A DNA stretch of 64,000 bases from Pictodentalium vernedei (taxonomy: Eukaryota > Mollusca > Scaphopoda > Dentaliida > Dentaliidae): assembly GCA_031216915.1 (NCBI GenBank), contig CM062290.1, positions 165,373,453-165,437,452 on the forward strand. Direction: 5' to 3'. Under the pieces are notes generated by a model. That model was given only the letters and a program-made list of their open reading frames with translations, did not search any database and was not told where the DNA came from. This document shows, one piece after another, positions 9,746 through 20,172 of this stretch. Position 1 is the first letter of the stretch, and each line of letters opens with the position of its first letter. The position numbers and the translations under genes are program-made.

Positions 9746-12700
9746 AGATAATTTTCTTTTTCCTCCCAGAATTTTGTCTGTTGAACTGCTCGAAAACAAG
9801 CTGTACGATTTTGACCAAATTTGGCACACTTATGTAATGTCATAAAATTTAGTGAAATGCGGTATCGTCATATCTGTGAAAACGCGTGTTTTCAAAATAT
9901 TCTGCCAAAACCTTCAAAATTTCACCATTTGCGAATGTCTCAAAATTGTTTACAGTTATTTTGCTCAAATTTTCCACACATTTAGAGCATAATATGATAC
10001 ACCACAATCACCACTGAAATCTTTCAACATTAACCCCCACTGGCCAAAAATGACATGAATATAGATTTTTTCTTCAAAATTGACCAACTTCAAGATCAAA
10101 TTTCTCTAATAACAAGGTTGTTGTAACAATTATTTTGGTTTCGATAGATGCAACAATGATTGCGGAAGAAAGTTACTGTTTACCTTTTAATCTCAGATTT
10201 AACCCTCAAGCACAATGAGGGCTAGGATAAGAGTACCGTTTAAAAATGCCAAAATTAGCCAACTTTGGTTGCTTTTTCTATCATTTTGGAAATAGTTAAT
10301 TTCAAACACTTTTCATGTACGTATTCACAATTAACTACCGAGCATATTTGCTGTTGCAAGTTTGGTTGTAAAGCTGAACCCTATCCCATTCTGGTTGCAT
10401 AAAAGTAGGTACCGTCCAAAAAAACTCCAATTTTTTCAGAATTTCGTAAGTTTAGGTGTCTATTTACTCCATTTCTAATTGCTTGAGCTCTGAATGTTTT
10501 CTGTAGCTGCTTGCAGCAGTCAAAGTGTGGCAAATTTTGTTCTATATGTTATTATTAAAAGTTTAACCCTTGGCAGATTTGAGACTTCCCATAAGGGTAC
10601 TGTCGGAATAATTGTTATTTTCGCCAACTTCAAGGGCAAATTTCTCTAATTACATGGTAGTTGTAACAATTATTTTGGTTTCGATAGATGTAACTATGAT
10701 TGTGGAAGAAAGTTATTGTTTACTTCTTAATCTCAGATTTAACCCTCAAGCACAATGAGGGCGAGAATAAGAGTACCGTTTGAAAATGCCAAAATTAGCC
10801 ATCTTTGGTTGCTTTTTCTATCATTTTGGAAAGGGTTAATTTCAAAAACATTTCATGTCCGTATTCACAACTGACTACCGAGCATATTTGCTGTTGTAAG
10901 TTTGGTTGTAAAGTTTAACCTTATCCCATTCTGGTTGCATAAAAGTAGGTACCGTCCAAAAAAACTCAAATTTTTCAGAATTTGGTAAGTTTAGGTGGCG
11001 ATTTACTCCATTTTTAATTGCTTGAGCTCTGAATGTTTTCTATAGCTGCTTGCAGAAGTCAAAGGATGACAAATTTTGTTCTATATGTTATTATTAAAAG
11101 TTTAGCCCTTGGCAGATTTGAGACTTCCCATAAGGGTATTGTCGGAATAATTGTTATATTCGCCAACGTTTACATGCACTTTCTCAGCACTGGAGCCATG
11201 TTGTCTCAAAACCTTTTCCATGAGAGGATTGGGCCTTCATACAAGAACAATTTTGCTGTTCTATATTTTATTCAAAGTTTTAACCTTCACCTAGTTTTCG
11301 GGCCATGAATTTGAGTGCCCTAAAATTCTTCATAAAATTGGCTAATTTGGAGCTCACTTTTCTTCCATTTTCGAAAGGAATATCGAAAAATGATTTACAT
11401 GTTCGTATTTACAATTGCCTACCGAGCATATTTGCTGTTGTAAGTTTGGTTGTAAAGTTTAACCCTACGCTTGTTTTGCTTGCATAAAAATAGGTGCAGT
11501 CCAAAAAAACTATCTTTTTTCAGAATTTGGTAAGTTTAAGTGACGATTTACTCCATTCCTAATTGATTGAGTGCTGAACGTTTTCTACGGCTGTATGCAG
11601 CAGTCATAGTATGACAACGTTTGTTTTATATGTCATTATTAAAAGTTTAACCGTTGGCAGTTTCGGGACTGCCCATATGGGTACGGTCGGAATAATTGAT
11701 ATTTTCATAAAATCACTGAATATCGATAAGCGTGCAGTGGTAGTTTGGAATAGAATATCCGAAAATGCTTTCGAAATTCGGATTCACAGTTCAATTCCAA
11801 GAATATTTTCTGTTATAAGGTTGCTGTAAAGTTTAACGCCATCCCTGTCTCAGATGCATAAAGATTGGTGCCGTCGAAAAAAACTCTCATTTTTCAGAAT
11901 TCTGTAGGTTTAAGTGACAATTTACTCCATTCCTAATTCGTTGAGAGCTAAATGTTTTCTATGCCTGCATGCAGCAAGCATAGCATGACAACTTCTGTTT
12001 TATACGTTATTATCAAAAGTTTAACCCTTGGCATATTTAGGAGTTCCCATGTGGGTATAGTCGGAATAATTGTTATTTTCGTAAAATTAATCCATGAATA
12101 TATTGGTAAACGTGCAGTTGCCTTTCGGTGGTGCTACATGAAGCCGCAAATAGTTAAGGTTGAAAAGTTCATCAAATAGACAGATATAATGCCTAACTCA
12201 GTCGGTGACAGGTAAATAATGAATGAAAAAGTCGTTGAATTGAGAATAAAGTAGGGACGAATCGTGCCCTCGGTTTCCGCCTGATCCACGGTATTTCCAC
12301 GGTCTCTGCACTTGACAAAGATACTAAACTGTCGGTCAGGAACAGTACACAACATTCTGAGAATTTCAAGTTGCTGCCTTGCATGGTCGGGACGTAATTG
12401 GCGTATATCCGAACTTATATCTGTTCAATTTGAATGTCAAATTAGCCAGATGATGGCTTTTTCTCCACTTGATCGAGTTGTCAGTTTCTGCCGGTACGGT
12501 CTAAAATAAGCAGTTTAACTCAAAACTTTCTGTCCCATACGAATGTGCGAATATTTAAAGCTGAACAGTTCATCAAATGGACAGAAATAATTTTAATTTT
12601 TTTTCCTCCTCGAATTTTGTCTGTCGAACTGCTGAAAAACAAGCTGTACGATTTTAACCAAATTTGGCATACGTATGTAATGTCATAAAATTTATTGAAA

Positions 12701-15700
12701 TGCGGTATCGTCATGTCTGTGAAAACGCGTATTTTCAAAATATTCTGCCAAAACGTCAAAATTTCACCATTTTTCAAATTCCTCAAAATTGTTTAGAGTT
12801 ATTTAGCTCAAATTTTCCTCACATTTGGAACATAATATAATACACCACGAATACCACTCAAATCTTTCAACTTTAACCCCCACTGGCCAAAAATGACATG
12901 AATATAGATTTTGTAGTCAAAATTGACCAACTTCAAGAGCATAATGAACAAATCTGCTGCTGTAAGTTATGCTTTGGGGCTTAACCCAACATATGCTTTG
13001 GCCACTTAAAGAATTGTATCGTCTGACAAAAATTGATTTTCAGTGAATTTTGCAAACATCTGTACTCATTTTCTCTAATTACAAGGTTGTTGTATCAATT
13101 ATTTTGGTATGGATAGATGTAACAATGATTGCGGAAGAAAGTTACTGTTTACTTTTTAATCTCAGATTTAACCTTCAAGCACAATGAGGGCGGGAATAAG
13201 AGTACCGTTTGAAAATGCCAAAATTAGCCAACTTTGGTTGCTTTTTCTATCATTTTGGAAAGGGTTAATTTCAAACACTTTGCATGTACGTATTCACAAC
13301 TGACTACCAAATATATTTGCTGTTGTACGTTTGGTTGTAAAGTTTAACCCTATCCCATTCTGGATGCATAAAAGTAGGCACCTTCAAAAAAAAGTTACTG
13401 TTTACTTTTTAATCTCAAGATTTAACCCACAAGCAAAATGAGGGCGTGAATAAGAGAACCGTGAGAGAATGCCAAACATAGCCAACCTTGGATGCTTTTT
13501 GTCTATCATTTTGGAAATGGATAATTTCAAGCACTTTCCTTTGCTATATGTAGTCTGCATTTTCACATTGGAAAGTTGTTAAAGGCCATAATTTGTCCAA
13601 CAAATTACAATTCTCTAGTTTTGTCTGTGGCATAGCTCGAAAACTAGCTGAACGATTTCTACCAAATTTGGGACACTTATGTAGCACCATGGGAACTCGC
13701 AAAATCCCATTTGCCATGTCTGTGAAAACGCTTATTTTCAAAATATTCTGCCAAAATTTTCAAAATTTTAACATTTTTCGAAAGTCTTAAATCTGTTTAC
13801 AGTTATTTAGCTCAAATTTTCCACACATTTAGACCATAATATGATACACCACAATCAACACTCAAATCTTCCAATATTAACCCCCCACTGACCAAAAATG
13901 ACATGAATATAGAATTTTTCTTCAAACTTGACCAACTTCAAGAGCAAATTTCTTTAATTACAAGGTTGTTGTAACAATTATTTTGGTATGAATAGATGCA
14001 ACAATGACTGTGGAAGAAAGTTACTGTTTACTTTTTAATCTCAGATTTAACCCTCAAGCAAAATGAGGGTAAGAATAAGAGTACCGTTTGAAAATGCCAA
14101 AATTAGCCAACTTTGGTTGCTTTTTCATTTTGGAAAGGGTTAATGTCAAACACTTTTCTTGTACATATTCACAACTGACTACCGAGCATATTTCCTGTGT
14201 AAGTTTGGTTGTAAAGTCTAACCCTATCCCATTCTGGTTGCATAAAAGTAGGTACTGTCCAAAAAAAACCTCCAATTTTTTCAGAATTTGGTAAGTTTAG
14301 GTGACAATTTACTCCATTTCTAATTGATTGAGCTCTGAATGTTTTCAATAGCCGCATGCAGCAGTCAAAGTATGACAAATTTTGTTCTATATGTTATTAT
14401 TAAAAGTTTAACCCTTGACAGATTTGAGACTTCCCATAAGGGTACTGTCGGAATAATTGTTATTTTCCCTAATATTTACATGCAATTTCTCACCACTGGA
14501 GCATATTTTCTCAAAACGTTTCCACTGAGAAGATAGGGCATTCATCCAAGAACAATTTTGCTGTTATATGTTTTATTCCAAGTATTAACCCTCACCCAGT
14601 TGTCATGCCTTGACTTGGTGTACCCTCAACTTGTACATGTTCATTCAAATACCAAGATTCAAGATTCCTCCATGTCTCTTATCAGACAGTCAGTCTGTGA
14701 TTGATTTTCACATATTTAGAGCATAATATGATACACTAAAATCACCACACAAATATTTTAAAATTAACCCCTATTGGCCACAAATGATATGAATATAGCA
14801 TTTTATCTTCGAGATTGACTAGCTTCAAGCGCTAATTTCTCTAATTGCAATGTTGTTGTAACAATTATTTTTGTATGCATAGATGCAACAATGCTTGTAG
14901 AAGAAAGTTACTGTTTAGATTTTATTCTCATCTTAAACCCTGAAGCACAATGAGGGTAAGAGTTCCATTCGAAAATGCTAAAATTAGCTAACAAAGGTTA
15001 CTTTTTCCTGTCATTTTGGAAAGGGTTAATTTTAAACACTTTGTTTTGCTATAGGTAGAGATGCTTAATGAAAAAATCCGCTGCTGTAAGTTATGCTTTG
15101 GGGCTTAACCCAACATATGCTTTGGCCACGTAAAGAATAGTATTGTCAGAAAAAAATTGATTTTCAGTGAATTTTGCAAACATCTGTACTCATTTCCTCT
15201 ATTTGCAAGGTTGTTTTAGCAATTATTTTGGTATGGATAGATGTAACAATGATTGCAGAAGAAAGTTACTGTTTACTTTTTAATCTCAAGATTTAACCCC
15301 CAAGCTCAATGAGGGAGAGAATAAGAGTACCGTTATAGAATGCAAAAAAATAGCCAACTTTGGATGCTTTTTGTCTTATCATTTTGGAAATGGATAATTT
15401 CAAACACTTTGCTTGGCTATATGTAGTCTGCATTTTCACATTGGAAAGTTGGGAAAGCCGGTAATTTGTCCAGCAAATTACAATTCTCTAGTTTTTTTTA
15501 GTTGTTTTCCTCCGTGAATTTTGTCTGTTGAACTGCTCAAAAACAAGCTGTACTATTTTAACCAAATTTGGCATACTTCTGTAATGTTATAAAATCTAGT
15601 GAAACGCGGTATCGTCATGTCTGTGAAAACGCGTATTTTCAAAATATTCTGCCAAAACTTTTAACATTTTTCGAATGTCTCAAAACTGTTTACAGTTATT

Positions 15701-16751
15701 TAGCTCAATTTTTCCACACATTTAAAGCATAATATGATACACCACAATCACCACTCAAATCTATCAATATTAACCCTATTGGCCAAAAATGACATTAATA
15801 TAGCTTTTTTCTTCAAAATTGACCAACTTCAAGGGCAAATTTCTCTAATTATAAGATTGTTGTAACAATTATTTTTGTATGGATAGATGCAACAATGATT
15901 GTGGAAGAAAGTTACTGTTTACCTTTTAATCTCAGATTTAACCCTCAAGCACAATGAGGGCGAGAATAAGAGTACCGTTTGAAAATGCCAAAATTGGCCA
16001 ACTTTGGTTGCATTTTCTATTATTTTGGAAAGGCTTAATTTCAAACACTTTTCATGTGCGTATTCACAACTGACTACCGAGCATATTTGCTGTTGTAAGT
16101 TTGGTTGTAAAGTTTAACCCTATCCCATTCTGGTTGCATAAAAGTAGGTACCGTCCAAAAAAAACTCCAACTTTTCAGAATTTGGTAAGTTTAGGTGACA
16201 ATTTACTCCATTTTAATTGATTGCGCTCTGAATGTTTTCTATAGCTGCTTGCTGCAGTCAAAGTATGAAAAATTTTGTTCTATATGTTATTACTAAAAGT
16301 TTAACCCTTAGCTGATTTGAGACTTCCAATAAGGGTACTGTCAGAATAATTGTTATTTTCGTCAACATTTCCATGCATTTTCTCAGCACTGGAGCCACAT
16401 TTTCTCAAAACGTTTTCCATGAGAAGATAGGGCATTCATCCAAGAACAATTTTTCTGTTATATCTTTTATTCCAAGTTTTAATCCTCACCCAGTTGTCAG
16501 GCCTTGAATTGGAGTACCCTCAACTTGTACATATTCATTCAAATACCAAGATTCAAGATTAGTTCATGTCTCCTTTCAGACCCTCAGTCTGTGATTAATG
16601 TTCACACATTACATTAAGAGCATAATATGATACACCAAACCCACCACACAAATGTTTCAAAATTAACCCCTATTGGCCACAAATGATATGAATATATCAT
16701 TTTATCTTCAAGATTTACCAACTTCAAGGGCAAATTTCTGATAATTGCAAG
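9745..16751 (+). repeat. R satellite: ~180-bp monomers in higher-order arrays
   Basis: A 7-kb array of diverged monomers, each starting with TTTAACCC or a close variant. In 10033-12020 these starts fall at 10033, 10199, 10376, 10562, 10739, 10916, 11101, 11279, 11459, 11647, 11834 and 12020: spacing 166-188, mean about 180 bp. Neighbouring monomers are only distantly alike, but the same ordered series recurs. Examples are the ~540-bp, three-monomer block at 10101 and 10640, and the series at 11033-12520 recurring at 41589-43080. This is higher-order repeat organisation. One monomer type carries the small hairpin CCCTC...GAGGG. Frames of about 90 codons recur by repetition and are not annotated as genes. 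Confidence 0.88.
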
Positions 16752-17025
16752 GTATAGTATAGTATAGTATAGTAATAACTTTATTTGCAAAAGACATTAT
16801 AATACATGTTTATAACATAATTGCCCAAGAAACAACAAATAGTATTAATAATATATCACATCTAGGATTTATGAAGCTACATATTTGTCTTCTGTAGGGG
16901 GTGACATAGCCAGCTGGCTGTATTACTGTCACCCACCTCAGGGAACGGGAAAATGTAGAGTATAATAAGACAAAAAAGTGGGAGATAAAAAAGCAATGAA
17001 TGAGGGAAAAGTGAAGAGAGAGAAA

Positions 17026-17069
17026 GAGGGAGGGATAGGAAGAGAGAGGGAGAGAGAGAGAGAGGAGAG

Positions 17070-17115
<46 letters not shown>

Positions 17116-17135
17116 GAGAGAAAGAGGGAGGGATA

Positions 17136-17166
<31 letters not shown>
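17026..17166. repeat. (GA)n purine tract in the LINE 3' UTR
   Basis: About 140 bp of almost pure GA/GAGG on the plus strand. The reverse-strand frame of Ser-Leu-Phe repeats across it is an artefact. Confidence 0.95.
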
Positions 17167-17170
<4 letters not shown>

Positions 17171-17419
17171 ATCAGCTGCAACTGAAAATATCAGGTATAG
17201 TAGAAAAAATAAAGTAACATATAAATATATAAGGAATGAGCTCTGCAGTCCTGGTGATAAGTGGAATTTGGTTTCATTCTTGCGCTGAGAAAGGGGGCAT
17301 ACATGGGAATGTGATATTTTGTCCAGAGCCAGCTAAGAGGTTTGAGTTCCTCGTTGGCAGTTTGTATTCTGGAGTTTTCAGGAATCAACCCTAATTAATA
17401 AGGACTTTACGGACTTATT

Positions 17420-19062
17420 TCAGTGAGTATGTAGTGTCGCGGGAGTCGGTACTTCCCGACATTCGTGGCATGATCTGTTACTGCATTTGACAGAGGCTTT
17501 TACGAGCCTAGAAACGTGTTGGTCATCTTTTTTTAAACTGTGCTCGTGGTAAATTTCGAACCAATGGGTCAATGTCATTCCACTTTTTTGGAAATGTGTG
17601 TAAGGGGAGATTTGCCGTGAACTGTGTTCGGGGCTTGAGTTGTTTAATCTCACCTCTGTGTCTGGTAATCCTGTCGGTTTCATTCTTGTTAAGATTATAT
17701 AGACTATATAACGATAGTGGTAAGTTGTTGTGGGTCCAATCATGCATAAATAATAGGATATTTAGCTTATATAGATCGTCCAGTTTCAGTATTTTATTTT
17801 TCTTGAATAGGAGCTCAGTATGTGTGTTGTACTTTTTAATGTTTATTGTTCGAATGGCACGTTTTTGAAGGATACTTAATTTCTTTACAGCCAGCACGTG
17901 TCCCCAAATGTGTATCGCATACATCAAATGACTTTGCACTAGCGTGAAATACAGAATTTTCAGGGTATCGAATGGTAACAACTTTTTTACTCTATTAATA
18001 GCCCAGATGGATTTAGCTATCTTTGAGCTCAGATGAGAGATGTGGTGCTTGAAATTTAAGTTTTCGTCTAAATCAACACCGAGGAATTTTACTGTTTGGA
18101 CTTCGTTTTTGTTCCCTACTTGTATTACATGTTTATTGTTTATAGTTATGGGAGTGGCAACTAAGTCCCATGTGTCATGTGGGGGATGTAGTAGCATGCA
18201 TCTTGTTTTGGTGGCATTGAGTGACAGTTTATTCGCGGAGCACCAGTCTGCAATTTTGTCAAGTTCCTTATTTGTTGTTTCTGTCAATATGTCTAGGTTG
18301 TTGTCGGCCGTTGATATCGTAGTGTCATCGGCAAAAGACAAAAGGTTTAGAAGTGTTGATTTACTGATGTCATTGACATATATCAGAAAGAGAAGCGGTC
18401 CCAGGATTGAGCCCTGGGGAACTCCACATGATATATTTTCAAAAGTCGATGAACACTCTTTATACTGTACATACTGTTTTCGACCTGACAAATAACTTCT
18501 AAACCATGAATTAGGTATCCCCTTATTCCATAGTATTCGAGTTTATGTAAGAGTATAGAATGATCTATAATATCAAAAGCTTTGGAAAAGTCAAGGAAAA
18601 CTGATAAAGTTCGGTCCTTTGTAGGCTTGTCATTGTTCAGGGCAACGTTGTGGATGAGTTGTAATATAGCATGTATTGTAGAATGTTTTTTTCTGAATCC
18701 AAACTGAAACTGATATAAACTATCATGAGCCGATAAAAAAATTAACAGGCGATTATACATTATCTTTTCCATAACTTGGAGAATGCTGGAAGTATGCTGA
18801 TTGGCCTGTAGTTGTTAAAAATACTGGAATCTCCCCCTTTGTGGATAGGAATCACCTTCGCTATTTTTAGTCCGTCGGGTATTACACCAGATGAAAATGT
18901 AAGATTTATTATGTGTGTTAGAGGTCCAGCTATCTCTGATATAGTTTCTTTAAGTAACTTTGTGGATATATGAGTGCAATCTTTACTTGTTTTAGTACGG
19001 AAATTCTTTACTGTTAAGATAACTTCCTGTAGATCTGTTGGATAGGCGAAAAAGGACGACAA

Positions 19063-19121
<59 letters not shown>
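17420..19121 (-). pseudogene. LINE ORF2, reverse transcriptase part (frameshifted)
   Basis: Reading leftward from 19121: poly-Asn encoded by the TTA/TAA microsatellite, then SSFFAYPTDLQEV, then the RT core. Visible motifs are [14 protein letters not shown] (18770-18830 region), FLDFSKAFD (motif A, catalytic Asp), [19 protein letters not shown] (motif B) and FADD (motif C, second Asp pair). A thumb and C-terminal region follows, ending in a Cys-rich tail CSNRSCHEC near 17455-17480, a zinc-like end common in these elements. Breaks: phase shifts near 18770, near 18520 (a G-run, between motifs A and B) and near 17525 (an A/T run). It copies LINE RNA in intact relatives; this copy is dead. Confidence 0.88.
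19065..19121. repeat. (TTA)n microsatellite, left half
   Basis: Trinucleotide run inside the LINE ORF, where it reads as poly-Asn on the minus strand. The gypsy element inserted in it; the right half continues at 28263. Confidence 0.95.
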
Positions 19122-19122
<1 letters not shown>

Positions 19123-19335
19123 GTAATGGTTGTCGTTTTTTTTAAAGAAATAATTACATACCGAAGTACGTTGTTCTGTTTTGGTTTCGTTTATTTTGGT
19201 AAATTTATACTTCCTGTTTTCTCCTTGTCACAGATGAATCAACGAATTTCATTGGCTATTTTTAAGTCATCTTCTTGTTGGCTATTTTCAAAACGAGGAA
19301 TCAATCAGATCTCATTAATTCTACCCCATATTTCC

Positions 19336-19359
19336 TATATAAGGCTGCTTTCACTCAGT
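19336..19359 (+). promoter_or_regulatory. LTR core promoter (TATA and initiator-like)
   Basis: TATATAAGG followed about 20 bp later by TCAGT, a spacing suitable for Pol II start-site choice. The same arrangement is at 27554-27577 in the 3' LTR. The exact start site is an inference. Confidence 0.6.
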
Positions 19360-19581
19360 AAAAGTGCCCTTTTCACAAATTGGCGAAAGCATTAATCTTG
19401 CTGTGCCGATAACCTTTGAACAAGGTTGGTAGAAGGGAATACCTTTTTACCTACTTCACGGGTTGCTGGGTTGCACTCGTTTGTAGCGAGTGTATTGCCT
19501 GGTGCAGGTGACGTCATTCACGGCACTTGCTCTGGGGAATGCACTAATTATAGACAAGTGCCCCAATTGTAGACTTTTCTA

Positions 19582-19611
19582 CATAGAAATCAGATATATC
19601 TGATTTCTATG
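19582..19611. repeat. perfect 30-bp palindrome in the LTR
   Basis: Two 15-bp arms (CATAGAAATCAGATA and its inverse) with no spacer, repeated identically in the 3' LTR at about 27800-27829. It may be a protein-binding dyad or an RNA hairpin. Confidence 0.9.
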
Positions 19612-20050
19612 CTTTTCTACTTCATACCAGTGGAGCAACCCTAGGTAAAATGGCGCCGAGTCATTTCGCCCTTTTTCCTAAAACCTTTGGTACCCAGCAG
19701 TAAACAACCCTTTGTAAAGTGGGGGGGAATTAGCAACATTGTTTTATTGCTTTCCCAATGTCAGTCTAGGGCTCATTCTTCACCCCCCATCCTTTCACAG
19801 TCATTTTTCATTTTCACACATTTTCATCAAATTCTCAGGTAGAGAATCATTTGTTTAAAATAAATAATGATCAATCATAGCCATTAGAGTTTTTGTGTAT
19901 CTTCAGAGGTAAATTTTGGTTTCACCTATTGATTTACCAAATCCATTCTGGGTGCCCCAGATCCCTACGAATCTGTGGATTAACAGGAGTTGTGGTTCGT
20001 GATTTTGCTCCTGGGGTATTTTTATCTCCCCACCCCATCCTGTTACAAAT

Positions 20051-20068
20051 TGGCGAGGCTACCAGGAT
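20051..20068 (+). promoter_or_regulatory. candidate primer-binding site
   Basis: TGGCGAGGCTACCAGGAT lies 3 bp after the 5' LTR. A start with TGG fits pairing to the CCA end of a tRNA primer. I cannot name the tRNA. Confidence 0.6.
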
Positions 20069-20089
20069 CTGGTTATTGCAACTGAGTTA

Positions 20090-20149
20090 TGGATGATTCA
20101 CAACCTCTTTTCAATAATTCTAATGGCGAAGATGGATTTAGTTCATGAG
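20090..20149 (+). CDS. short leader ORF before gag (uORF)
   Basis: A 19-codon frame (MDDSQPLF...) from the ATG at 20090 to the TGA at 20147, upstream of and out of phase with gag. It could temper translation of gag, or be the remnant of a former gag start. It has no known function, and being this short it may be incidental. Confidence 0.3.
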
Positions 20150-20172
20150 GAAATAGAAGTTCAACTGCTGGA

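Larger units (their letters stand above)
16752..19121 (-). mobile_element. LINE (Jockey/CR1-like), 3' part
   Basis: The 3' half of a minus-strand non-LTR retrotransposon split by the gypsy insertion at 19122. Its 3' end is an AATAAA-bearing segment followed by a (TATAC)n-type tail, seen here as TATAG repeats at 16753-16771. The 3' UTR contains a long purine tract. The tail abuts interrupted R satellite sequence (ATAATTGCAAGGT), and satellite resumes at about 33535 past the LINE 5' end. Confidence 0.85.
19122..20047 (+). repeat. 5' LTR
   Basis: 926 bp, TG...CA ended. It contains TATATAAGG (19336-19344), a TCAGT initiator-like site (19355-19359), a CRE TGACGTCA (19509-19516), a perfect 30-bp palindrome (19582-19611) and AATAAA (19859-19864). 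It differs from the 3' LTR by two substitutions (in CGGCACTT and CCCAGCAG) and one extra G in a G-run. The 89-codon frame at 19126 occurs in both LTRs and has no known domain. Confidence 0.97.

Noticed and set aside
9745-16751. CRISPR array or interstitial telomere repeat
   Set aside because: Unit length (~180 bp), divergence and eukaryotic context exclude CRISPR; TTTAACCC is one motif per monomer, not tandem TTAGGG.
16810-17181. 123-codon Ser/Leu/Phe-rich minus-strand frame
   Set aside because: Translation of the GA tract in the LINE 3' UTR.
17572-18495. Plus-strand frames of 98 and 151 codons
   Set aside because: Antisense shadows of the LINE reverse transcriptase.
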